Positions 57,284 to 64,000 of a stretch of 64,000 nt of DNA are shown piece after piece. The DNA comes from Pseudomonas bijieensis (lineage in GTDB: Bacteria > Pseudomonadota > Gammaproteobacteria > Pseudomonadales > Pseudomonadaceae), in NCBI RefSeq assembly GCF_013347965.1, contig NZ_CP048810.1, forward strand, positions 2,170,001-2,234,000, in the 5' to 3' direction. Position 1 is the stretch's first letter, and each line of letters opens with the position of its first letter. Made by a program: the position numbers and the translations under genes. Below the pieces are notes generated by a model that saw nothing but the letters and a program-made list of their open reading frames with translations, made no database searches and was not told the DNA's origin.

Positions 57284-58492
57284 TCAGTCCTGGCTGACCG
57301 CGCCGATCTTGTGAATCGACAGGTCGGCGCCGTAATACTCTTCTTCCTGGGTCAGGCGCAGCCCCAGCACAGCCTTGATCACCCCATAGACCGCAAAGCC
57401 TCCGGCCAGGGCGACGACAACACCCAGCACCGTGCCGAACAACTGGCTGATCAGGCTGACCCCACCCAGGCCACCCAGGGCAGTCTGGCCAAAGATGCCA
57501 CAGGCAATACCGCCCCAGACCCCGCACAATCCGTGCAATGGCCAGACGCCGAGCACATCGTCGATCTTCCACTTGCCCTGGGCCGCAGTGAAGCACCAGA
57601 CAAACAAGGCACCGGCAATGGCACCGGTGGCCAGCGCACCGACCGGGTGCATCAGGTCGGAACCGGCACAGACGGCCACCAACCCGGCCAGCGGGCCGTT
57701 GTGCAGGAAACCTGGGTCATTGCGCCCGACAATCAATGCCGCCACGGTACCGCCCACCATGGCCATCAACGAATTGACTGCCACCAGCCCGCTCACCCCG
57801 GGCAAGGTCTGGGCGCTCATCACGTTGAAACCGAACCAGCCGACAATCAGGATCCACGAACCCAAGGCCAGGAATGGAATGCTCGAAGGCGCGAATGCCA
57901 CCAGGCGACCGTCCCGGTAGCGGCCGTTACGCGGCCCCAGCAAGAGCACGGCAGCCAGCGCCAGCCAGCCGCCCATGGCATGCACCACCACGGAGCCGGC
58001 GAAGTCATGGAAACTGGCGCCGAACCGGGCTTGCAGCCAGGCTTGCAGACCCAAATTGCCGTTCCAGACCAAGCCTTCGAAAAACGGATAGACAAACGCC
58101 ACGATCAGCACCGTGGCACACAACTGCGGTGCGAACCGCGCACGCTCGGCAATACCGCCGGAGATGATGGCTGGGATCGCGGCGGCAAAGGTCAGCAGGA
58201 AGAAGAACTTCACCAGGCTGTAGCCATGATCGGTACTGAGCGCCGCCGCCGGTTGCAGGAAAGTCACACCGTAGGAAATCCAATAGCCTATGAAGAAATA
58301 GGCCAGGGTCGAGACCGCGAAATCGCTGAGGATTTTCGACAGCGCATTGACTTGGTTCTTTTGTCGGACCGTTCCCACTTCAAGGAACGCAAAGCCGGCA
58401 TGCATGGCCAGAACCATGACTGCGCCAAGCAGGATGAACAGCGTGTTGGAGCTGTGGACCAGACTGTCCACGGCACTTTGCATATTTTCCAT
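57284..58492 (-). CDS. amtB: Ammonium transporter
   Basis: A 402-residue Amt/Mep/Rh protein with eleven membrane helices. The twin histidines of the conduction pore are in SVVVHAMGG and GVWPLHGLCGVWGG; SGGIAERARF and GWFGFNVMSA are also conserved. It has no cleavable signal sequence. There is no glnK gene beside it, unlike the main glnK-amtB operon of pseudomonads, so it is probably a second Amt. Several GCACCA/TGGTGC half-sites occur in the upstream region, recalling NtrC half-sites, but no sigma-54 promoter was found. Confidence 0.92.
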   Translation of the reverse strand: MENMQSAVDSLVHSSNTLFILLGAVMVLAMHAGFAFLEVGTVRQKNQVNALSKILSDFAVSTLAYFFIGYWISYGVTFLQPAAALSTDHGYSLVKFFFLLTFAAAIPAIISGGIAERARFAPQLCATVLIVAFVYPFFEGLVWNGNLGLQAWLQARFGASFHDFAGSVVVHAMGGWLALAAVLLLGPRNGRYRDGRLVAFAPSSIPFLALGSWILIVGWFGFNVMSAQTLPGVSGLVAVNSLMAMVGGTVAALIVGRNDPGFLHNGPLAGLVAVCAGSDLMHPVGALATGAIAGALFVWCFTAAQGKWKIDDVLGVWPLHGLCGVWGGIACGIFGQTALGGLGGVSLISQLFGTVLGVVVALAGGFAVYGVIKAVLGLRLTQEEEYYGADLSIHKIGAVSQD

Positions 58493-58831
58493 GGTATTGG
58501 CAGACCTGAAAAAGTTGAAAAAAGCACCAAACCGGCTCGCCCACCCCGCAAGCGCACCAAGTTGAAACAGCTCATCTGCCGAACGCAGGCCGATGAACCG
58601 CTTTGGTGCGCAAGAACGGGAAAAACGAAATCCCGCCTGGAGGTGCTTCGCGGGTTTTGATTATTTGGGTTAAGGTTTTGCGGGATTTCGCCCAGCTTCA
58701 GCGCACTGGCGCAGGCTGACGCACCAGTACATGGCAAAAGCCTGAGCAAAAGTTGTACCAGTCACTTGTACTGAACCTTCGCGCAAGGCTCATACTCGAA
58801 CGTTTCAGACGTCACTTACGGAGATCCACCG
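58493..58831. other. Divergent intergenic region between amtB and the ElaB-like gene
   Basis: 339 bases without a gene. It holds an 11-base perfect inverted repeat CGAAATCCCGC / GCGGGATTTCG at 58626-58636 and 58680-58690, a 9-base inverted repeat GCGCACCAA / TTGGTGCGC at 58552-58560 and 58603-58611, and further GCACCA copies. Their role is unknown. Confidence 0.5.
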
Positions 58832-59146
58832 ATGGCCAGAACCCAGGCAAAGACTGCTCAAGAAATCCTGATGGAAGATTTCCAGACGCTGGTCAGCGAC
58901 ACGGAGCGGTTGCTCGATCACACCGCGACGCTGGCAGGCGATCAAGCCGATGCACTGCGCAGCCAGATCCACGAAACCCTCTTGCGCGCCCGCGAAACAC
59001 TAAAGCTGACGGAAGATTCCATGCGTGAACGCGGCCAGGCTGCCGTGGTCGCCACCGAGGAATACGTACAGGCCAACCCTTGGCAATCGGTAGGCATTGC
59101 CGCGGGCGTTGGCTTTCTGATTGGTTTGCTGGCGACACGGCGCTGA
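58832..59146 (+). CDS. ElaB/YqjD-like ribosome-associated membrane protein (DUF883)
   Basis: A 104-residue protein: a long amphipathic helical region (AQEILMEDFQTLVSDTERLLDHT to QIHETLLRARETLKLTEDSM) and a C-terminal membrane anchor preceded by the signature YVQANPWQSVGIAAGVGFLIGLL. E. coli YqjD/ElaB bind ribosomes at the inner membrane in stationary phase. ACGGAG lies about eight bases before the ATG. First of three overlapping genes equivalent to E. coli yqjD-yqjE-yqjK. Confidence 0.92.
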   Translation: MARTQAKTAQEILMEDFQTLVSDTERLLDHTATLAGDQADALRSQIHETLLRARETLKLTEDSMRERGQAAVVATEEYVQANPWQSVGIAAGVGFLIGLLATRR

Positions 59147-59538
59147 TGATGGGTATCGACGAATCCGGCTCGTCCGAAGCGGGCACCCAACCGACTGCAC
59201 GCCGCCTCGGCGCGGCGTTTCTTGGCTTGTTGCACAGCCACGTCGAATTGTTCGGCATGGAGCTGCAGGAACAGAAGGCACGCACCGTCAGCCTCCTGCT
59301 GTTCGCCGGCTTGGCGCTGGTGTTCGGCTTGCTGCTGTTGGTCGGGCTTTCGGCGTTGGTACTGATCCTGGTATGGGACACCTATCGCCTGGCGGGCATT
59401 ATCGGCCTGTGCCTGTTCTATCTGCTGGCGGCGCTGTTCTGCGGTCTGCGGCTCAAGGCAGCGATCTATGACGAGTCCTCCCCTTTCAACGCCACCCTCG
59501 AAGAATTGGCCAATGACCGGGAGCGCCTGCTGCCATGA
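59146..59538 (+). CDS. YqjE-like membrane protein (phage-holin-like fold)
   Basis: A 130-residue protein with two membrane helices (LLLFAGLALVFGLLLLVGLSALVLIL and AGIIGLCLFYLLAALFCGL) in the DUF1469/holin superfamily III arrangement, preceded by LLHSHVELFGMELQEQK. The ATG overlaps the stop of the ElaB-like gene by one base and its own stop overlaps the next ATG, so the three are translationally coupled. The biochemical role is unknown. Confidence 0.9.
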   Translation: MMGIDESGSSEAGTQPTARRLGAAFLGLLHSHVELFGMELQEQKARTVSLLLFAGLALVFGLLLLVGLSALVLILVWDTYRLAGIIGLCLFYLLAALFCGLRLKAAIYDESSPFNATLEELANDRERLLP

Positions 59539-59861
59539 GCCTGCCTGATATCCCTCAAGCCCGGACACGACAGGAAATGCGCAAGGCGCTGGTGCGTCTG
59601 CGCATGGAAATGCATCGCCAGGAAATCCGTCAGGAAACCCGCCAGTTGCTGCAACCCTTGCAGCGGGTGCGCGGCTTGACGCAAAGCTGGCACGAAGGTT
59701 TCGGCATCAAGCACGCGCCACTGTGGGGCGTGGCCGCAGTGACCTTACTCGGCTTCATCACCGGCAAACGCAGTCGCAGCGGCGGCTTGACCAGCCTGAT
59801 CCGGTTGGCAACGACGCTGTTGCCGTTGATCAAGCTGGCCAAGAGTGTGCGCAAGCCCTGA
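59535..59861 (+). CDS. YqjK-like protein
   Basis: A 108-residue basic protein. The first half is a charged helix rich in Arg, Gln and Glu (RQEMRKALVRLRMEMHRQEIRQETRQLLQPL); the second half has a hydrophobic segment (LWGVAAVTLLGFITG) and a basic tail. It corresponds in position to YqjK of the yqjD-E-K operon. The start overlaps the YqjE-like stop by four bases. Function is unknown. Confidence 0.85.
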   Translation: MSLPDIPQARTRQEMRKALVRLRMEMHRQEIRQETRQLLQPLQRVRGLTQSWHEGFGIKHAPLWGVAAVTLLGFITGKRSRSGGLTSLIRLATTLLPLIKLAKSVRKP

Positions 59862-59984
59862 GGCTCGCGCCACAGGGTTTTGTACTTGACCATCTTGCGA
59901 CCCTGCACAAGCCCTTGGACCTTGCAGGACGCCCCACGAACCGGGAAGCTAGGGCATCGACCTCATCACACGGAGTAACCGGCC

Positions 59985-61313
59985 TTGGATTGGCACACCC
60001 TGCTGACTCGCGAACGCCTCGGAAAACCGCTGCACAGTCCGCAAGAGCTGGGCCGCAGTCCCTTCCACAAGGACCACGACCGCATCATCTTTTCCGGCGC
60101 CTTCCGCCGTCTCGGACGCAAGACACAAGTGCATCCGGTCTCCAGCAACGACCACATCCACACACGCCTGACCCACTCCCTGGAAGTCAGTTGCGTCGGG
60201 CGTTCCCTGGGCATGCGCGTGGGAGAAACCATTCGCAGTGCCCTGCCTGACTGGTGTGAGCCCAGCGACCTGGGCATGGTCGTGCAATCGGCCTGCCTGG
60301 CCCACGACATCGGCAACCCACCGTTCGGTCATTCCGGCGAGGACGCTATTCGTTATTGGTTCCAGCAGGCCGCCGGCCGTGGTTGGCTTGATGCCATGAG
60401 CGAAGCCGAGCGCAACGACTTCCTCAACTTCGAAGGCAACGCCCAGGGATTCCGCGTCCTCACGCAGCTTGAATACCATCAGTTCGACGGCGGGACCCGG
60501 CTGACCTACGCCACCCTCGGCACCTATTTGAAATACCCCTGGACCGCCCGCCACGCCGACTCGCTGGGTTACAAGAAACACAAGTTCGGTTGCTACCAGA
60601 GCGAACTGCCGCTGTTGGAGCAGATTGCCCACAAGCTCGGCCTGCCACAGATCGAGGACCAACGCTGGGCGCGGCATCCCCTGGTGTACCTGATGGAAGC
60701 CGCCGATGACATCTGCTACGCGCTGATCGACCTGGAAGACGGCGTGGAGATGGATCTTCTGGAATACCCGCAGGTGGAGTCGCTGCTCCTGGACCTGGTG
60801 GGCGACGATCTTCCGGACACCTACCGGCAGCTTGGGCCACTGGATTCGCGGCGGCGCAAACTGGCGATCCTGCGGGGCAAGGCCATCGAACACCTGACCA
60901 ACGCCGCCGCCCGGGCTTTTGTCGAACAGCAGGAAGCGCTGCTTGCCGGCACGCTGCCAGGGGATCTGGTGGAGCATATGCATGGCCCGGCAAAACGCTG
61001 CGTGTTGAATGCCAAGGACATGGCGCGGCGGAAAATTTTCCAGGACAAGCGCAAGACCCTGCATGAAATCGGCGCCTACACCACGCTGGAAATCCTGCTC
61101 AACGGATTCTGCGGAGCCGCCCTCGAACAGCACGGTGGCCGCACGCCTTCGTTCAAGAACCGTCGCATTCTCGACCTGCTGGGGAATAACGCGCCGGATC
61201 CCAACGGCCCCTTGCATGGCGCTTTCCTACGCATGATCGATTTCATCGCCGGGATGACCGACAGCTACGCCAGCGAAATGGCTCAGGAGATGACAGGCCG
61301 CACGCGCCAATAA
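59985..61313 (+). CDS. dgt: Deoxyguanosinetriphosphate triphosphohydrolase-like protein
   Basis: A 442-residue HD-superfamily dNTP triphosphohydrolase. The metal-binding HD residues are visible in [11 protein letters not shown] and [35 protein letters not shown] precedes them. It hydrolyses dGTP (or several dNTPs) to nucleoside and triphosphate; the Pseudomonas protein is of the type 2 Dgt group. The start is a TTG at 59985 ([14 protein letters not shown]), with ACGGAG about 12 bases upstream, matching the usual length. The 123 bases before it hold no other gene. Confidence 0.93.
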   Translation: MDWHTLLTRERLGKPLHSPQELGRSPFHKDHDRIIFSGAFRRLGRKTQVHPVSSNDHIHTRLTHSLEVSCVGRSLGMRVGETIRSALPDWCEPSDLGMVVQSACLAHDIGNPPFGHSGEDAIRYWFQQAAGRGWLDAMSEAERNDFLNFEGNAQGFRVLTQLEYHQFDGGTRLTYATLGTYLKYPWTARHADSLGYKKHKFGCYQSELPLLEQIAHKLGLPQIEDQRWARHPLVYLMEAADDICYALIDLEDGVEMDLLEYPQVESLLLDLVGDDLPDTYRQLGPLDSRRRKLAILRGKAIEHLTNAAARAFVEQQEALLAGTLPGDLVEHMHGPAKRCVLNAKDMARRKIFQDKRKTLHEIGAYTTLEILLNGFCGAALEQHGGRTPSFKNRRILDLLGNNAPDPNGPLHGAFLRMIDFIAGMTDSYASEMAQEMTGRTRQ

Positions 61314-61316
61314 TAG

Positions 61317-61404
61317 GTGGGAGCGGGCTTGTTCGCGAAAGCGGCGGGTCAAGCTGCGACGATGTTGAATGAGCCTGCGCCTTCCCGAGCGAGCCCGCTT
61401 CCAC
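61317..61404. repeat. Degenerate type B palindromic repeat
   Basis: GTGGGAGCGGGCTTGTTCGC and an imperfect reverse complement (GCGAGCCCGCTTCCAC). It retains a GATGTTGAATGAGCCTGC-like middle related to the other type B copies. It follows the dgt stop codon directly. Confidence 0.7.
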
Positions 61405-61699
61405 AATGGCTTCATCGTACAAGTTCCACGGCATGAAACTTTCCACGCAATATTGAACAAATCCGTCACACTTGTTTGGATAAACATCCCTTCGAAAGAA
61501 ATATCCTTTCACAAACGGCCAGTAACCCTCACCGTCTTATTTCAATCGCCTACTAAAAACCCGATTACATCGTAATATCTTGCCTCTTTTTTTGTAGGAA
61601 ACTTCTGAAATTGAAGTTGCATGCCTGTCTCTTCGTACGGCCCGGGTGGTAAGTGGGCTAAGGTGCGCGCTTTATTCAAGTTCGCAGGGTAATTTATTC

Positions 61700-62326
61700 A
61701 TGAACTCCGTTTTCATTGTCGACGATCATCCGGTCATCCGCCTCGCCGTTCGCATGCTTCTGGAGCATGAGGGCTATAAGGTCGTAGGAGAAACTGACAA
61801 CGGCGTCGACGCGATGCAAATGGTGCGCGAATGCATGCCAGACCTGGTTATCCTGGACATCAGCATTCCCAAACTCGATGGACTGGAAATCCTTTCGCGC
61901 TTCAACGCCATGACGACTCCGCTCAAGACGCTGGTGCTCACGGCCCAGTCGCCGACGCTCTTCGGCATTCGATGCATGCAATCCGGTGCCTCTGGTTACG
62001 TTTGCAAACAAGAAGACCTCAGCGAACTTGTCAGCGCGATCAAAGCGGTATTGTCCGGCTATAACTATTTCCCCAGCCAGGCGCTGAATCCGGTGCGCCC
62101 GGATGATCCACGCAGTATCGAGCTGGACCTTTTCAAAAGTGTCAATGATCGGGAACTGATGGTGCTGCAACTTTTTGCACAGGGACGTACCAACAAGGAA
62201 ATAGCCAAGGGAATGTTTCTCAGCAATAAGACCGTCAGTACTTATAAGAAACGGCTGATGCAGAAACTCAAGGTCAAGTCCCTGGTCGAGTTGATTGAAA
62301 TGGCGAAGCGCAACGCGCTGGTGTGA
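61700..62326 (+). CDS. NarL/BvgA-type response regulator
   Basis: A 208-residue regulator. The receiver domain has FIVDDHPVIRLAVRML, a phospho-Asp in LVILDISIPKLDG (near 54) and the VCKQED lysine. The LuxR-type helix-turn-helix is VNDRELMVLQLFAQGRTNKEIAKGMFLSNKTVSTYKKRLMQKL. It resembles BvgA/EvgA/RocA1-type regulators, and a BvgS-like sensor gene starts nine bases after its stop. The ATG at 61700 is the family start. The AT-rich 295 bases upstream contain inverted repeats ATTAC-N3-GTAAT (61564-61576) and AACTTC-N7-GAAGTT (61600-61618). Confidence 0.9.
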   Translation: MNSVFIVDDHPVIRLAVRMLLEHEGYKVVGETDNGVDAMQMVRECMPDLVILDISIPKLDGLEILSRFNAMTTPLKTLVLTAQSPTLFGIRCMQSGASGYVCKQEDLSELVSAIKAVLSGYNYFPSQALNPVRPDDPRSIELDLFKSVNDRELMVLQLFAQGRTNKEIAKGMFLSNKTVSTYKKRLMQKLKVKSLVELIEMAKRNALV

Positions 62327-62335
62327 GAAAAAAGG

Positions 62336-64000
62336 ATGCTCAGACGCCTATCGGAATGCCTCTTGCTGATCAGCGCAGCGTTATATACGGGAGTACTCGC
62401 GGCGGCACCGGATACGCCCGAGCGATACACGCTGCTGGGTCGTTCCTCCATGACCCATACCGAGATCAAGCTCGATGATGTTCAGCGCGCCTGGCTACAG
62501 GATCGACAGAACCTGGTCCTGGGAACTTCCGCCCCGGATTACCCGCCCTTCGACCTCTCCACCAGTGGACGCGACTACGAGGGCCTGACCGCCGATTATG
62601 CCGATATCATCGCCAAGGCCACCGGCCTGCCCATCAGCGTCCTGCGCTTTGGTTCCCGCGAGGCGGCCATGGCCGCACTCATGGAGGGGCAAATCGATAT
62701 GCTTGGCACCGCCAACGGTTTCGAAGCCCGCAACCCCGACATCGTGCTGTCGACGCCGTACGCCGTGGACCAACCCGTTCTCGTCACCCGAACGAATGAA
62801 AGCCGATCCCTGACCGACGATCTCGAGGGGTTGCGGCTGAGCATGGTCTATCACTACCTGCCGCTACAGGAAATTGAAAAACTCTACCCCAAGGCACTCA
62901 TCACCACCTACCCTTCCTACCAGAACGCCATCAACGCCGTCGCCTTCGGCCAGGCCGATGTATTTCTCGGCGATACCCTTTCCACCCATTACATGATCAA
63001 CAATGGATACTTGGGCAATATCCGCATGGCCAGCTTCGGCAAGCATGAATCCCACGGGTTCGGGTTCGCCGTACGACGCAGCGATACCCGCTTGCTGGAC
63101 GTCATCAACGCTACGTTGAACCAGGTCCCCATTGCCGAGCAGGCAGCCATCTCCAAGCGCTGGAGCGCAGGTAGCGACCTGTACCTCACGGACCACAGGA
63201 TACAACTGACCGAACGCGAGCAACGCTGGCTGGCGAAGCATCCGGTGGTCCGGGTGGCGGTGAACGAAACGTCCGCACCCTTCACCTTCTTCGATTCTGA
63301 CGGCGACTTTCGCGGCATCAGTGCCGATCTGCTGGAACTGATCCGGCTGCGCACCGGCCTGCGCCTGGACATCCAGCGCCGCCAGAACGACAGCGAAATG
63401 ATTGCTGCGGTCCTGAACGATCAAGCCGACATGATCGCTGCACTGTTGCCCAGCAATGAACGACAACTCCAACTGAAATTCAGTCGCCCCTACATCACCA
63501 GTTCATTCGTCCTGCTGACCCGCAAACAGTCCGATACGCCCACGACACTCGATCAGTTCGGCCACGCAAGCCTGGCAATCGCCAAAGGCAACCCGGTCAT
63601 TGAATGGTTACGCAACCAGTACCCGAGCATCCAAATCATCGAAACGGACGGCCCCTTGCGCGCCGTGGAAATGCTCGCCCATGGCCAGGTCGACGGCAGC
63701 GTGAACTCACAAGTGATGGCCAACTATTTCATCGCCTCCCACGTGTTGCGGGACAGGTTGCAAATCAGCAGCACGGTGGGCACCCAACAGGCCATGTTCG
63801 CGCTGGCCACGGCGAAAAACGCCACCGAGTTGAATGCCATTCTCGACAAGGCCCTGACCAGCATCGACCCCGACGAACTGGGCGTCATCAACAACCGTTG
63901 GCGCGGTTATGTCTCACCCTCGGAACACACCTGGCGCACCTACAACCGTCTGTTCTTCCAGATCGTCGCGGGCGTCGGCCTGTTGCTGCTGCTTTCCCTG
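62336..64000 (+). CDS. BvgS/EvgS-like hybrid sensor kinase (partial, periplasmic part)
   Basis: An open frame of 555 codons that runs off the right edge. A signal sequence (MLRRLSECLLLISAALYTGVLA) is followed by two tandem periplasmic solute-binding domains. The first spans about 50-280 (NLVLGTSAPDYPPFDLS, MEGQIDMLGTANGFE). The second spans about 290-515 (REQRWLAKHPVVRVAVNETS, LLELIRLRTGL, VLNDQADMIAALLPSN). A membrane helix begins near 537 (FFQIVAGVGLLLLLSL). This is the architecture of BvgS, EvgS and the Pseudomonas RocS1-type sensors. The kinase, receiver and HPt domains expected next lie outside the window. It pairs with the regulator gene just upstream. Confidence 0.88.
   Translation, partial: MLRRLSECLLLISAALYTGVLAAAPDTPERYTLLGRSSMTHTEIKLDDVQRAWLQDRQNLVLGTSAPDYPPFDLSTSGRDYEGLTADYADIIAKATGLPISVLRFGSREAAMAALMEGQIDMLGTANGFEARNPDIVLSTPYAVDQPVLVTRTNESRSLTDDLEGLRLSMVYHYLPLQEIEKLYPKALITTYPSYQNAINAVAFGQADVFLGDTLSTHYMINNGYLGNIRMASFGKHESHGFGFAVRRSDTRLLDVINATLNQVPIAEQAAISKRWSAGSDLYLTDHRIQLTEREQRWLAKHPVVRVAVNETSAPFTFFDSDGDFRGISADLLELIRLRTGLRLDIQRRQNDSEMIAAVLNDQADMIAALLPSNERQLQLKFSRPYITSSFVLLTRKQSDTPTTLDQFGHASLAIAKGNPVIEWLRNQYPSIQIIETDGPLRAVEMLAHGQVDGSVNSQVMANYFIASHVLRDRLQISSTVGTQQAMFALATAKNATELNAILDKALTSIDPDELGVINNRWRGYVSPSEHTWRTYNRLFFQIVAGVGLLLLLSL

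Noticed and set aside
58626..58690. 11-base inverted repeat in the amtB upstream region considered as a terminator
   Set aside because: The arms are 43 bases apart, there is no T run at the end, and no gene ends there.

Overview
The window is a chromosomal segment from a fluorescent pseudomonad, most likely the Pseudomonas fluorescens species complex. Three things point there: the gene order cmpX-crfX-cmaX-rraA-esterase-ppsA/ppsR beside the sigX-oprF region, a complete pvdL with its sigma factor pvdS, and eleven copies of the palindromic intergenic repeats typical of this group. GC content is high throughout. I see no tRNA, rRNA, CRISPR array or prophage.

Layout. 1-6 kb: a leftward block with the 5' part of cmpX, then crfX, cmaX, rraA, a lipase-like hydrolase and ppsA, with ppsR divergent. 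7-9 kb: a frameshifted DJ-1-like gene and a divergent LysR regulator. 9-33 kb: a pyoverdine island of mbtH-like, pvdH, pvdL (13 kb NRPS), pvdS and a siderophore acetyltransferase. It is interrupted by a copper/disulfide block (sensor kinase, regulator, dsbD2, an Lgt-like/TlpA fusion, dsbG) and a frameshifted alpha/beta hydrolase. I find four near-identical or perfect PvdS (iron-starvation) promoters and a Fur box that tie the siderophore genes together. 34-42 kb: a reduced acyclic-terpene (atu-type) cluster atuR/atuA-C-D-F with two palindromic operators. atuB and atuE are absent, and a palindromic repeat sits at each place where they would be expected.

42-49 kb: an exonuclease, ppnP, a MOSC protein, cheV, an HPt-like protein without the phospho-histidine, a NarL-type two-component pair, a YegS-like lipid kinase and a small membrane protein. 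49-52 kb: molybdenum-cofactor genes moeA-moaB/mobA and a YgdI-type lipoprotein. 52-54 kb: a complete IS3-family element inserted at the tip of a long palindromic repeat. 54-61 kb: an RluA-type pseudouridine synthase, an SOS-box-controlled small gene, a glutaredoxin-like protein, a Kef-type antiporter, an ammonium transporter, an ElaB/YqjE/YqjK-like trio and a dGTPase. 61-64 kb: a NarL-type regulator followed by a BvgS/EvgS-like sensor cut by the window edge.

Three genes (ppsR, the DJ-1-like gene and the alpha/beta hydrolase) carry the same kind of lesion: one extra base in a G or C run of five or six. Removing that base restores the expected C-terminus in each. This points to homopolymer sequencing errors, though genuine indels cannot be excluded without reads.
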